A DNA stretch of 64,000 nt from PKWO01 sp036384915 (GTDB taxonomy: Bacteria > Pseudomonadota > Gammaproteobacteria > Burkholderiales > Burkholderiaceae_D), in NCBI GenBank assembly GCA_036384915.1, contig DASVLJ010000011.1, positions 62,001 to 126,000 of the forward strand, given 5' to 3'. The position numbers were made by a program, and so were the translations under genes. Below the pieces are notes generated by a model. The model was not told where the DNA came from. It saw only the letters and a program-made list of their open reading frames with translations, and did not search any database. Below, in pieces: positions 1-10,100 of this stretch (the first letter of the stretch is position 1; the number at the start of each line of letters is the position of its first letter).

Positions 1-432
1 GCCCCGCCCGAGGGTGCAACCGGCCCGGCCATCCAATACAGCCTGGCCGGCCATATCGGGCAACTGCTGCAGCACGTGTTCGCGCCGATCGGCTTCAACT
101 GGCAAATCGCCATCGCCCTGATTCCCGGCCTGGCGGCGCGCGAAGTGGCGGTCGGCGCACTGGGCACCGTCTACGCCTTGTCCGGCGCGGAAGGCCAATT
201 GAGCACGGCCCTGACGCCGATGATCGCCGCAAGCTGGAGCCTGCCGACCGCACTCTCCCTGTTGGCCTGGTATGTGTTCGCACCGCAGTGCGTGGCAACA
301 CTGTCGATCGTGCGGCGTGAAACCAATTCCTGGAAGCCGCCCCTGCTCATGGCCGGCTATATGTTCACCCTGGCTTACCTGGCTTCGTTCGCCACGTACC
401 AGCTCAGCCGCGCCGTATTGGGGGGCGCGTGA
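1..432 (+). CDS. feoB: Ferrous iron transporter FeoB, C-terminal part (5' truncated)
   Basis: The reading frame is open from base 1 to a TGA at 430-432, giving the last 143 residues of a protein whose start lies outside the window. The visible part holds the C-terminal Gate/membrane region of FeoB: the motif IPGLAAREVAVGALGTVYAL followed by hydrophobic segments, with a Cys in the FAPQCVATL stretch that is typical of this domain. FeoB is the GTP-driven inner-membrane Fe(II) importer. The next gene begins at the stop codon, so the two are translationally coupled. The G domain cannot be seen. Assignment is from recognised family motifs. Confidence 0.93.
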   Translation, partial: APPEGATGPAIQYSLAGHIGQLLQHVFAPIGFNWQIAIALIPGLAAREVAVGALGTVYALSGAEGQLSTALTPMIAASWSLPTALSLLAWYVFAPQCVATLSIVRRETNSWKPPLLMAGYMFTLAYLASFATYQLSRAVLGGA

Positions 433-722
433 TGATCCAGGAAATCGTCGTCGGTTTGATCGTGTCAGTCGCTGCACTGGCCGTGCTCAGGCGTTATGCG
501 CCGAATTCGCTCAAGCGAACGGCACGGATCGCCATGGTGCGCATTGCCAGGATGTTCGGCTGGAACGCGCTCGCCGACAAGCTCGGCCAGCAAGCCGAGG
601 CTGGGGCATCCTGCGGCGACGGTTGCGGCAGCTGCGGCAGTTGCGGCCCCTCCTCCAACGAAAAAAGCGGCCCGGTGCAGTCGGTCTCCGTCGAGGACTT
701 GAAACAGACGTTGCGCCGCTAA
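432..722 (+). CDS. Small membrane-anchored Cys-rich protein following feoB (FeoC-position, DUF6587-like)
   Basis: This 96-residue protein starts at an ATG sharing its A with the feoB stop codon (TGATG); a GTG one codon earlier (429) is an alternative. A run of five G at 421-425 could serve as ribosome binding site. An N-terminal hydrophobic segment (about residues 3-20) is followed by a basic helix and then a compact cluster of four cysteines in SCGDGCGSCGSCG, near residues 58-70, which could bind a metal or an Fe-S cluster. The position fits an accessory or regulatory subunit of the Feo system, a slot filled by FeoC in enterobacteria, but there is no clear FeoC winged-helix. The metal-sensing role is inference. 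Confidence 0.75.
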   Translation: MIQEIVVGLIVSVAALAVLRRYAPNSLKRTARIAMVRIARMFGWNALADKLGQQAEAGASCGDGCGSCGSCGPSSNEKSGPVQSVSVEDLKQTLRR

Positions 723-751
723 CAGCGCAGCCGGTTCTCTTTTTGGTGCGT

Positions 752-3274
752 CTAGGCCATTTGAGCCGCTTGCGCCGCTTGAGTCGCTTTGTGGGCGGCT
801 TCGGCTTCCAAGGCAATCCTCACTTCGGCTATCACGCTGTCCCAATCGCCCAGACGCGGCTGGCGGAATATCCGCATCGTGGGGTACCAGGGGCTGTCGC
901 TGCGGTCGAGCATCCAGCGCCAGCAGGTATTGAAGCGGTTCAAGAGCCATACGGGCTTGCCGATCGCCCCGACGAGGTGCGCGCTGGATGTGTCGACGCA
1001 AATCGTCAAGTCGAGATTTTCCGCCAGCGCAGCCGTTTCCTGGAAATCGGATAATTCTGCAGCAAAATTGACAACGTGCGCGGTTACCTGCGGCGCACTC
1101 TCCATCTGGCGCGCCGATTCCTCACCAAGCTGCAGGCTGTAAAACGCGACGTTCGGCACACTGAGCAAGGGAAGCAAGCGATCAAAATGCAGGCTGCGCA
1201 TCCTGTCGTCATCCAGGCGCTGGTCGCCCGACCATACCAGACCGACCCGCAGCTTGTTTACGCCATCGAACTTCCTGCGCCAGTGCTCGATACGCTCGGG
1301 CGCAGCGCGCAAATAAGGGACCGCTGCGGGGATTGTGGCAAGTGTCGTAGCAAAAATGCCGGGCAAGCTCATGAGCGAGCAATGAAAATCGTGTTCCGGG
1401 ATCTCGTCGCCGTCGAACACGCCATGCACGCCGGTGCAAGTGGCGAACAATTGCTTTAGCGTCGGTGGCGTTTTGACCAACACCCTGGCACCGCGTTCCG
1501 CCAGCATGGAAGCGTAGCGAATGAATTGAATGGCATCGCCAAAGCCTTGCTCGTTGTAGAGGAGTATCGTCTTCGCACGCAGATCCGCTTGCCCCTGCCA
1601 GGCGGGTTTGTCGGAATTGAAACGTGGCCATCCAAGATTCCAGCGCGCTTCCCAGTCGCGCCATCCACTCGCAAATTCGCCCATTTTCAATTTCAATATG
1701 CCGAAGCTCATGCGCCCCGGGGCATAATCGGGATCGATCTGCAGAATCCGTTCGTATCTTGCCGCGGCATTCTCGCATTGCAACAGCGTGGCATGGATCG
1801 ACGCCATGCCCATCAAGGCATCGATATTGCGAGGTTCCATTGCGGCCACCAAGGAGTAGTGATCCAGGGCTTCCGTGAAATACGACATATTTTCCGGAGG
1901 CGCAGCTTGCCGCGCGCGCAATTCCATCGTCACGCCGAGATTGTGATGCGCCTGGATCGATTGCGGGTCGGTCGACAATATTGCCCGGAACAGAGATTCC
2001 GCCTCGTCTATGCGCCCGAGCCGGCCAAGTATCGTTCCCAGTGTCACGCCGGCTAAAACCTCGTTCGGCTGTCCGTCCATCACCGTCCGCAACGCGGCAG
2101 CCGCCTCTTCAAGCATGGTGGCTTGCGCCCAGGCATCCACACGATCAGCCAGCCCCTGCAGCGCAGTTGCCAGGCCCCGCAGCGCTCCGATATGACGGGG
2201 GACCAGTGCAAGGGCTTCGCGGTAATGCGATAGAGCCTGCTCCAGGTTCCCTGCTTCCAAACGCAGATTGGCAAGTTGCACCAGGGCTTCGACGCTATCC
2301 GGTTCGATATCGAGGCTTCGTTGGAAATGGCTGATCGCTTCTTCGCGAGATCCGAGTGCCGTCAGGCAGATTCCGAGGCGCAAATGCCCGTCCGCCAGGT
2401 TCGGATCGTTTTCCAGTGCCTTTCGCAAGTGCTCGAGCGCTTTGACGATATCTCCCTGAGACATCGCGATCTTGCCGAGATTAAAGTGCGCCAGGGGCAG
2501 TCCAGGCTGCAACGCAAGCGCTTTTTCAAAGCTGGCAGTCGCCTCCGTCGGCTTATCCATCTGGGAATACACGCAGCCCAGATTGATATGCGCCTCAAGC
2601 CAAGCGGGAGCCAATTCGATGGCGCGCATGAAAGCGTCGCGAGCCGATTCCAATGCGTTCACCTGTAGCAATGCCAATCCCAGATTGTATAAAACCTGCA
2701 ACGGATCGGACATCAAGCGCGACGCATCGCGATAGGCTTCGGCGGCCAAATCGAATTGCCCCATTTCAAATCGCAGGTTGCCAAGGAAAAAATGCAGCTC
2801 GCCGAATTCCGGATTGGCGGCAAGGCCTTGCTGCGCCACTTGCGCGGCTTCCTGATAACGCCTCTGGGCGAGGAAAACCTGTGCCAAGGTCAAATAATTG
2901 AGATAGGCGCTCTTGTCTAACGCGATGACGCGGCGCAAATGCCCCTCCGCCCGCGCCGTATCGGACGATTCGAGATAGCTGGCCGCCAGCATCTCGTGCG
3001 CATTGCCGAGCGTATCATCGATCTCCAATGCCGCATTGAGCGCACCTATGGCCTCATCGATGCGTGCTTGCGCGCGCAACGCCGCTCCCAAGCCTTGATA
3101 TGCCGGAGCGAACCTTGGTGCGGCCGCCACGGCTGCCCTGTATTGCGTTTCGGCTTGATCGAAGTCATTCCGAATAAACGCCGCATCGCCTTCCTGCACC
3201 AAGCCTCGCGCAGTTTCGGCATTTTTCCGGCCTGCGCGCCGAGTCAGCCAGGCCGGTATCGAAAAACTCTTCAT
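752..3274 (-). CDS. TPR-repeat protein with C-terminal GT9-like glycosyltransferase domain
   Basis: An 840-residue protein. Residues about 20-530 are a long array of tetratricopeptide repeats with the usual A.Y.LG and A...Y..AL spacing. From about residue 568 (ILLYNEQGFGDAIQFIRYA) to the end the sequence resembles the GT9/heptosyltransferase fold, including a GLVWSG segment and DTSSAHLVGAIGKPVW near 761, the pattern of the nucleotide-sugar site in that family. There is no signal peptide, so it is probably cytoplasmic. TPR-GT9 fusions of this kind occur beside flagellar and surface-glycan genes in proteobacteria; here it sits far from the flagellar island. The acceptor is unknown. The C-terminal tail is Ala/Gln-rich. 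Confidence 0.8.
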   Translation of the reverse strand: MKSFSIPAWLTRRAGRKNAETARGLVQEGDAAFIRNDFDQAETQYRAAVAAAPRFAPAYQGLGAALRAQARIDEAIGALNAALEIDDTLGNAHEMLAASYLESSDTARAEGHLRRVIALDKSAYLNYLTLAQVFLAQRRYQEAAQVAQQGLAANPEFGELHFFLGNLRFEMGQFDLAAEAYRDASRLMSDPLQVLYNLGLALLQVNALESARDAFMRAIELAPAWLEAHINLGCVYSQMDKPTEATASFEKALALQPGLPLAHFNLGKIAMSQGDIVKALEHLRKALENDPNLADGHLRLGICLTALGSREEAISHFQRSLDIEPDSVEALVQLANLRLEAGNLEQALSHYREALALVPRHIGALRGLATALQGLADRVDAWAQATMLEEAAAALRTVMDGQPNEVLAGVTLGTILGRLGRIDEAESLFRAILSTDPQSIQAHHNLGVTMELRARQAAPPENMSYFTEALDHYSLVAAMEPRNIDALMGMASIHATLLQCENAAARYERILQIDPDYAPGRMSFGILKLKMGEFASGWRDWEARWNLGWPRFNSDKPAWQGQADLRAKTILLYNEQGFGDAIQFIRYASMLAERGARVLVKTPPTLKQLFATCTGVHGVFDGDEIPEHDFHCSLMSLPGIFATTLATIPAAVPYLRAAPERIEHWRRKFDGVNKLRVGLVWSGDQRLDDDRMRSLHFDRLLPLLSVPNVAFYSLQLGEESARQMESAPQVTAHVVNFAAELSDFQETAALAENLDLTICVDTSSAHLVGAIGKPVWLLNRFNTCWRWMLDRSDSPWYPTMRIFRQPRLGDWDSVIAEVRIALEAEAAHKATQAAQAAQMA

Positions 3275-3471
3275 GGCATAGCCGTCGAAAAACGCTTTGC
3301 CGCCGGCACGAATGCCCTGTTCAACCGGAGAGGAGATGCTTGCGCAATTCTCATTGGCGAGATGATGCCGCTGCGTCGGGCGGCCATGAATTCAAGATGC
3401 AATCATTTTCTCACAACTAAGCGCAAGCTCCAGCTAGCTCACACGGGGGCCGATGCCCGATATGCCAAAAT

Positions 3472-4047
3472 CTACTTTCTCGCCGATTCATCCTTCAAGT
3501 AGCCGGCGGACAGCGTTTTCTTGCCCTGCGCAATCGGCATCAAGGTCGGATAGAACTGGACGAAGGTATTGTCCACCGCGCCATGGCTGCCGTGGCAGGC
3601 ATAGCATTGCGCCTCTTTTGGGATTGCCGTGGCGGGTTTGGTGTCGCCGAACACGAAGAAGGCCCATTGTTCCGGGAAACGCTTTTCGTCCTTCATATGG
3701 ATTTCAAGCTCCATCACGTCGGCTTGCTGGAACATACCGCTGCGGTTGATCGATCCCTTGGTCTGGGCGCCGCGGACTTCCTTGGCGATGATGGTCTTGT
3801 CCGGCCAACGCCCGGTGGCCTGGAACACCTTGTAGGCTTCCGGGTTGACGAAGACGTTGTCGAACATATGGTGATCCGCTCCCGCTCCATCCGAATAATT
3901 CATGTCCAGGCCGCTGGTGAGGAAGATCCAGTTGCGGTAGTCGGCGGGATAATCGAGCTGGGGAGCCGATTCCGGGGCGGCATGCGCGGCGGTGCAAAAC
4001 AGGATTGAGCAAAGCATCGCGGCAAAACGGGTGGTGGTGATGGACAT
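3472..4047 (-). CDS. Secreted cytochrome P460-family protein
   Basis: A 191-residue protein. The chosen ATG at 4045-4047 has a strong GGAGGAG ribosome binding site, and a longer frame upstream lacks one. Residues 1-23 form a signal peptide ending AHA. The body has the P460-like pattern DYRNWIFLTSG and a C-terminal haem-c site CYACHG at residues 148-152, so the mature protein is a periplasmic c-type haem protein. P460 relatives oxidise hydroxylamine or detoxify NO, and many small ones have no known substrate. It diverges from a two-component gene pair (starts 125 bp apart), which may control it. Function beyond haem binding is inference. Confidence 0.82.
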   Translation of the reverse strand: MSITTTRFAAMLCSILFCTAAHAAPESAPQLDYPADYRNWIFLTSGLDMNYSDGAGADHHMFDNVFVNPEAYKVFQATGRWPDKTIIAKEVRGAQTKGSINRSGMFQQADVMELEIHMKDEKRFPEQWAFFVFGDTKPATAIPKEAQCYACHGSHGAVDNTFVQFYPTLMPIAQGKKTLSAGYLKDESARK

Positions 4048-4171
4048 GGAATGGCTCCTCCGTTGAAATGCCGCCAGTCTCGCAGCTTGGCTTGCCGGCG
4101 GCGAGATGCTTGGCTGCAGGTTTTCGTGGCTTCGCTGCAAAGCTCGCCTTCCGCACCGTTTTTCCCCTAAG

Positions 4172-5263
4172 ATGGGCGGCATGAAACCTCAAGTGCAACA
4201 TCAACAGTCTTCCTGGCGCCATATCGCCGGCGCCTGGCTTGGCATCGCCCTGTTTGACGCCTCGCAGACCGTCTTCGTCATGCGCGCCGCAGGCATGCAT
4301 CATGCCTGGGCGACCTTGTTTTTCGTACGCCTGATTTCGTGGCTGATATGGACGCTGGCAACGCCTTGCGTCTACGCCCTGATGCGCCGCTTTCCCCTTT
4401 CTGCACGGCGCGCCCTGCCCTGGCTTATCCATGGCACGGCTTGCATCGCCATCGGCGCATTGACGGCCACATGGATCGCCTTGCTAGAAAGCACGCTCGA
4501 CCCTTGGCTGGCGCCGCATGGCCCGCCGGCCTTCGCCGAAGTCTGGAAAAACAACTTCCTGGGCAACTTGCTGGGCGACCTGATCCTCTACAGCGGCATC
4601 CTGGCCCTGCGCGCGATCCTCGACGCGCGAGAGCGGCTGGCGCGGCAGGAAGCCGACAGCGCCCGCCTGAACGCCATGCTGGCCCAGGCGCAGCTGGCGG
4701 CGTTGCGCCTGCAGCTTGAACCCCATTTTATGTTCAATTCGCTCAATGCCATCACCGGCCTGGTCCGGGAAGGCCGGAATGACGAAGCCGTCGCCATGAT
4801 CGCCTCCATGAGCGACTTGCTGCGCCGCGTGACCGACCGCTCGGAGCGCCAGCTTGTGGCGCTTGAAGAAGAGGCTACCTTTCTCGGCAAGTATCTCGAC
4901 ATCCAGACTGTGCGTTTCGCCGATCGGCTGCGCTGCCGCCTCGACATTCCCGAGGAATTGAAAGCCGCCCGCGTGCCCGATCTGATCCTGCAGCCGCTGG
5001 TGGAGAACGCGATCAAGCACGGCATCGCGCGGCAAGTCAAAGGCGGCGAGGTGCGCGTAACCGCCTCGCGCGACGGCGAAGTGCTGAGGCTGGAGGTATA
5101 CAACGACGGCCCCGCGCTCGGGGAAGACTATCAGCCGGGCGTCGGCTTGAACAATGCGCAGCGCCGTCTCGCCGCGCTCTATGGCGAAGCTTCGAGCCTG
5201 GCCCTGAGCAATCTGGCCGGCGGCGTGCAGGCTTCGATATCGCTGCCTTATCGTATAACATGA
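4172..5263 (+). CDS. LytS/AlgZ-type sensor histidine kinase
   Basis: About 363 residues from the ATG at 4172; an in-frame ATG at 4181 is equally possible and neither has a strong ribosome binding site. Four or so hydrophobic segments fill residues 18-150, then the His_kinase (PF06580) motif LEPHFMFNSLNAI places the phosphorylated His at residue 185. The ATPase N-box is in ILQPLVENAIKHGI. This family phosphorylates LytTR response regulators, and one overlaps its stop codon by 4 bp, so the pair is translationally coupled. The signal sensed is unknown. Divergent from the P460-like gene. Confidence 0.92.
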   Translation: MGGMKPQVQHQQSSWRHIAGAWLGIALFDASQTVFVMRAAGMHHAWATLFFVRLISWLIWTLATPCVYALMRRFPLSARRALPWLIHGTACIAIGALTATWIALLESTLDPWLAPHGPPAFAEVWKNNFLGNLLGDLILYSGILALRAILDARERLARQEADSARLNAMLAQAQLAALRLQLEPHFMFNSLNAITGLVREGRNDEAVAMIASMSDLLRRVTDRSERQLVALEEEATFLGKYLDIQTVRFADRLRCRLDIPEELKAARVPDLILQPLVENAIKHGIARQVKGGEVRVTASRDGEVLRLEVYNDGPALGEDYQPGVGLNNAQRRLAALYGEASSLALSNLAGGVQASISLPYRIT

Positions 5264-5976
5264 TGGAACGTCGCCCTGCCCTGCGCGCGCTGATCGTCGA
5301 CGACGAGCCGCTGGCGCGCAGCAACCTTGTTACCCTGCTCGCACGGGACGATGAACTGCAGGTGGTCGGCCAGTGCGGCTCGGGCGAAGAAGCGCTCGCC
5401 GCCATTCCCGCCCTGAAGCCGGACATTCTCTTCCTCGACGTGCAAATGCCGGAATGCGATGGTTTCGACGTGCTGGAACGGCTTGCCGGCGCGCCCGGAT
5501 TTTCGGTCGTCTTCGTCACCGCGTATCATGAACATGCGGTACGCGCCTTCGAAGTCGGCGTACTCGATTATCTGCTCAAACCGTTCGACGACAAGCGTTT
5601 CGCCCAGGTGTTGGAACGGATCAAGGCAAGGCATTCGCAGCCGGCTGAAGCCCGGCGCTTCATCATCAAGAACGGCGGCACCATCGATGTCGTCAAACTG
5701 GAAGACATCGTCTGGGTCGAAGCCGCCGACTACTATTCGACCCTGCACACCGCCGGCAAATCGCACATGCTGCGCCGCAGCCTGGCCGATCTCGAAACGC
5801 AATTGACGCCACAAGGCTTTGCCCGCATCCACCGTTCGGCCATCGTCAACCTGGAGCGGGTTCGGTCGCTGGAAATACGCGAAGACGGCGAGTATGAAGT
5901 GTTGCTGCAGAACGGCGAGCGGTTGCGCATGAGCCGCGGCTATCGCAAGAGCGTGCTGGAGCGCTTGGCCAAATAA
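5260..5976 (+). CDS. LytTR-family response regulator
   Basis: A 238-residue regulator overlapping the kinase gene by ATGA. The receiver domain (residues 8-125) has acidic D14/D15, the phospho-acceptor D60 in ILFLDVQMPECDGFDV and the conserved Lys in YLLKPFDD. The C-terminal LytTR DNA-binding domain (about 140-238) shows the family pattern VVKLEDIVWVEA, RIHRSAIVNL and MSRGYRKSV. It is related to AlgR/LytR/YehT regulators, which control envelope, virulence or nutrient-uptake genes. The local P460-like gene is a plausible target, from its position only. Confidence 0.94.
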   Translation: MMERRPALRALIVDDEPLARSNLVTLLARDDELQVVGQCGSGEEALAAIPALKPDILFLDVQMPECDGFDVLERLAGAPGFSVVFVTAYHEHAVRAFEVGVLDYLLKPFDDKRFAQVLERIKARHSQPAEARRFIIKNGGTIDVVKLEDIVWVEAADYYSTLHTAGKSHMLRRSLADLETQLTPQGFARIHRSAIVNLERVRSLEIREDGEYEVLLQNGERLRMSRGYRKSVLERLAK

Positions 5977-5997
5977 GTCAAACAGGGCTTCGGCCGG

Positions 5998-6396
5998 TCA
6001 ATCGTCGGCCACCCAGCTGCCGAAAGGTTTCCAGCGCAGATACGGTATCTCGCCGCCATCCGGGCCGATGCGGACAAACCGTTTTCCGCGTTTGTCGTAT
6101 TCATCCCCGCATTGGCAAATGAGCGTTGTTTGAGGCGCTACGCCCGCTATTTTGTAGTCGTCCGCGGAGCAGCAGCCGTTCCTGCATGCGGGATAATGCG
6201 GCACCCCGACCGATATCCGCCTCTCGAGCCAAAAAACCGCAGCCGCAATCAGCGCCAGCACCACAACGGTTGCGAGGCTCCCGACCAGGAATCCGATGAC
6301 GTACCCGACCGCGCCAAAATGGGCGCCGCACCAGAATGCTATCGCGCCGCCGACGATCACGTAGACCAGGCATACGATGAATTCGACGATATTCAT
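5998..6396 (-). CDS. Hypothetical membrane protein with C-terminal Cys motifs
   Basis: A 132-residue protein from the ATG at 6394-6396; the frame extends upstream but only here does a membrane-type N-terminus begin. Residues about 4-25 and 32-58 are two transmembrane segments. The soluble tail has Cys clusters CRNGCC and CQCG separated by about 18 residues, which could coordinate a metal, and ends in a W/D-rich stretch. I do not recognise a family. It follows the secreted hypothetical gene on the same strand with a 22-bp gap, so the two may be co-transcribed. Confidence 0.6.
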   Translation of the reverse strand: MNIVEFIVCLVYVIVGGAIAFWCGAHFGAVGYVIGFLVGSLATVVVLALIAAAVFWLERRISVGVPHYPACRNGCCSADDYKIAGVAPQTTLICQCGDEYDKRGKRFVRIGPDGGEIPYLRWKPFGSWVADD

Positions 6397-6418
6397 GCTG
6401 ATAGGAATGACGGAAGCA

Positions 6419-7069
6419 TCAAGGAATCGGGCAATGCATGTCCCAGGTCGTATATTCGTTGCCCAGCTTGCGCACCGATAGCGCAACCGGAATGCGCTGC
6501 TCGCCGACATAGCGGAACGAATACATCTCCTCATGCCCGACGGCGGCAGTGCCGATGCCGACGAACTTCAAACCTTGCAAATAGACGAGGCTGCAATTGG
6601 TATTGCCGCGCAAAAGAATATACGACTGTTTCAGAATGGCGTCGCCATGGCGCAGCATGTCGATGACCTCGACGTCGGGCAGGGGCGTATCGAGTTCCAC
6701 GCCGGCTGCCGCACGGCAATCCTTGCCCTGATCGAGCCACACTGTATGCTTGACCGGCTGCGCGCCATCTTCATGCCAGCCGTGCGCGGCATCGAATTCG
6801 AAATTCTCGTTGGTTTGCTTGCACAGATTCTTGTAGCCGTGCGCCGGCCCGACCATGACGCTGGCCCTGATTTCCCAAGGCTTTTTGGGTGTGGCGCGCG
6901 TGACGAGGAAATTGATATTCATCCCGGCGCTTTCGGGATGATGCTGGATATAGAAACGGTTGAACGAATCGGCTTCCTGCTGGGTGGCCGAACGCGATTC
7001 GATGTCTGCGGCATTGGCCAGGGTGGAGAGGGAAAGCAGGCAACAGATCAGGCTGGCGATTCGTTTCAT
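6419..7069 (-). CDS. Hypothetical secreted protein
   Basis: A 216-residue protein with a clear Sec signal peptide (MKRIASLICCLLSLSTLANA, cleavage after residue 20). The mature part has four or five Cys residues that could form disulfides and no domain I can name. It lies just upstream of the two-TM Cys protein in the same orientation. Coding is supported by length, the signal peptide, and lack of overlap with any better frame. Function unknown. Confidence 0.65.
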   Translation of the reverse strand: MKRIASLICCLLSLSTLANAADIESRSATQQEADSFNRFYIQHHPESAGMNINFLVTRATPKKPWEIRASVMVGPAHGYKNLCKQTNENFEFDAAHGWHEDGAQPVKHTVWLDQGKDCRAAAGVELDTPLPDVEVIDMLRHGDAILKQSYILLRGNTNCSLVYLQGLKFVGIGTAAVGHEEMYSFRYVGEQRIPVALSVRKLGNEYTTWDMHCPIP

Positions 7070-7182
7070 CGGCTCGTTCGGTGACGAAATGGTTCGGGAT
7101 GCCTTATCTTAGCCTATAGCACCGCGCCGGCACCCGATATTGCGGGTTATTTTGCGATATTGATGCGGCTCAATGATGCGAC

Positions 7183-10100
7183 TCAGTGGAAGTTTCTCTC
7201 CTGTATCGTAAGCGTACCCAACAAATCGCTATGGTCGACGATATGCTGCGCCACCAGGTGGGTGACCTCGCCTTCGCGCTGCCAGCTGCCGTAGACCGCC
7301 ATCAGGCGCGCATTCAATATCTGCTTGCGCTGCCGCTCGAACAGGGCCGGCCAGACGATTACGTTGATGTTGCCGGTCTCGTCTTCCAGCGTCACGAATA
7401 GCGTGCCCTTGGCCGTGTAGGGCCGCTGGCGCATCGTGACCAGGCCGCAGGCGCGCGCAGCCTGGTGGGCCGGCGCGGCATGCAATTCAGCGGCACTCTT
7501 CAAGCGCATCTTGCGCAGGCGTTCACGCAGCAGGGCAAGGGGGTGGCGTCGTAGCGTCAGGCTCAGGTTGGCATAGTCGGACAGGATTTCCTGTCCTTCC
7601 GATGGCGCCGGTATCGTGATTGCATCTTCTTCGATGGGCGCATCCTTGAGCAGGGCCGGCATGGCATGCATGCCGGCCACCTGCCAGGCGGCCTGGCGCC
7701 GGTTGCCGGAAAGCGTCGCCAGGGCATCGGCGCGCGCCAGCGCGTGCAAATCCTCGACCGTCAGCTCGGCGCGACGGCGCAAGTCTTCCACGCTGTCGAA
7801 CGCCTGGATGGCGCGCACTTCGGCAATGCGCTCAGCCGCGCCTTCGTTCAAGCCTTTCAATTGGCGTAAGCCCAGGCGCACAGCCGGCTGGCCTTGCCCT
7901 TGCAGACTCTGCGGTGTCTCTTCGAGCGCACAATCCCAGTCGCTGACGACGACGTCGGGCGGCCTGACTTCGACGCCATGCCGTTTCGCATCCTGCACCA
8001 GTTGCGCGGCCGAATAAAATCCCATAGGCTGGGAATTGAGCAGGCAAGCAAGGAAGGCCGCCGGCTCGTAATGCTTGATCCAGGCCGAGATATAAACCAG
8101 TAGAGCGAAGCTGGCAGCATGGGACTCCGGAAAACCATATTCGCCAAAGCCCTGGATTTGCTTGCAGATGCGCTCGGCGAATTCTTCGGGATAGCCGCGC
8201 TCGGCCATGCCCTTGGTGATTTTTTCGTAGTACTTGTGCAAGCCGCCCTTGCGCTTCCATCCCGCCATCGAGCGGCGCAGGTCGTCGGCTTCGCCCCCGG
8301 AAAAACCGGCCGCCACCATGGCGATCTGCATGACTTGCTCCTGGAAGATGGGCACGCCCAGGGTGCGTTTCATGACGACTTCAAGCTCCGGGCTGTAGTA
8401 CTCCACTTTCTCCTTCCCCTGGCGCCGCTGCAGATAAGGATGCACCATGTCGCCCTGTATCGGCCCCGGCCGCACGATCGCCACCTCGATCACGAGATCG
8501 TAAAATTCCCTAGGCCGCAAGCGCGGCAGCATCGACATCTGGGCGCGCGATTCGATCTGGAACACGCCTATGGTGTCGGCCCGGCAGATCATGTCGTAGA
8601 CAGCCGGGTCTTCGCGCGGGATGTCCTGCACGGCGAATACCTCGCCGCGCCGCATGCCGATGAAGTCGAGCGCGCGGCGGATCGCCGTCAGCATGCCCAA
8701 GGCCAGCACGTCGATCTTGAGCAAGCCCATGGCGTCAAGGTCGTCCTTGTCCCATTGGATCACATTGCGCTCGGCCATGGCGGCGTTTTCGATCGGCACC
8801 AGCCGTGCCAGGCTGTCGCGCGCGATGACGAAGCCGCCGCTGTGCTGCGACAGATGGCGCGGAAAGCCGAGCAGCTCCTGTGTCAGCTTCAAGAGCTTGT
8901 GCGTCACCGGCGAATCGGGGTCGAGGCCGTTTTCCTGCATGCGCTCGGTGTTGATCCGGCCGCCATCCCACCATTGGTGCAGCTTGGACAAGCGGTTGAG
9001 GGTATCGAAATCCATGCCAAGCGCCTTGCCCACATCCTTCAAGGCCGAGCGCGGATGGTAGATCACCACGGCCGCCGTCAGCGCCGCCCGGTGCCGGCCG
9101 TACTTGTTGTAGATGTATTGCATGACTTCTTCACGCCGCTCGTGCTCGAAATCGACGTCGATGTCGGGCGGCTCGTTGCGTTCTTCCGAGATGAAGCGCT
9201 CGAACAGCAACATGGTGGTCGTAGGATCGACTTCGGTGATGCCCAGGCAATAGCAGACGCTGGAATTGGCCGCCGAGCCGCGTCCCTGGCACAGGATGCG
9301 CCTGCTGCGCGCAAAATGCACCACGTCGTAGACGGTCAGGAAGTACGGTTCGTAAGACAGCTTTTCGATCAGCGCCAGTTCCTTTTCCAATTGTTCCTGC
9401 ACGGCCGCGGGTATGCCGTGCGGATAGCGGACGCAGGCGCCTTCGCGCGTGATGCGGCGCAGATAGCCGGACAAGGTTTCACCTGGCGGCACGATCTCTT
9501 CCGGATATTGATATCGCAACTCTTCCATGGAAAAATCGCAGCGCTCGGCCAGCACCACACTCTGGCGCAAGGTTTCGGCCGGGTACAACTGCGCCAGTTT
9601 CAAGCGCGCACGAAGGCATTGCTCGGCATTGGGCTGCAGGGCCATGCCGCATTCGGCAACCGGCTTCCCCAGGCGCACGGCAGTCAGCACATCCTGCAAG
9701 GGCTTGCGCGAACGCACGTGCATGTGCACGTCGCCGCAAGCCGTCAGCGGCAGGCGATGGCGCGCCGCCAATGTCGCGAGGCGCTCCTTGCGGTCTTCGT
9801 CGCCGGCTTGCTGCAGCATGTGCAGGGCGATGGCGCCGCGGTCGCCGAACGTTGCGGCAACCCAGGCCGCCTGCTCTTCGAGCACGGCATCGGAGGCGGT
9901 GCAATCGGGCACGAACAGGGCCAGACATTCGGGCAGGCTGCGCAGGCGCGTGCCGGCCGTGCGCGCCACATCGCCGCGCCTCACCTCGTAGCTGCCTTTG
10001 GGGGCACGGCATCGGCCCACGCTGATCCATTCCGCCAGGTTGCCATAGCCTTCCCGGCTCATTGCCAACAGCACCAGCTTCAAGCCGCATTCGAGCCGCA

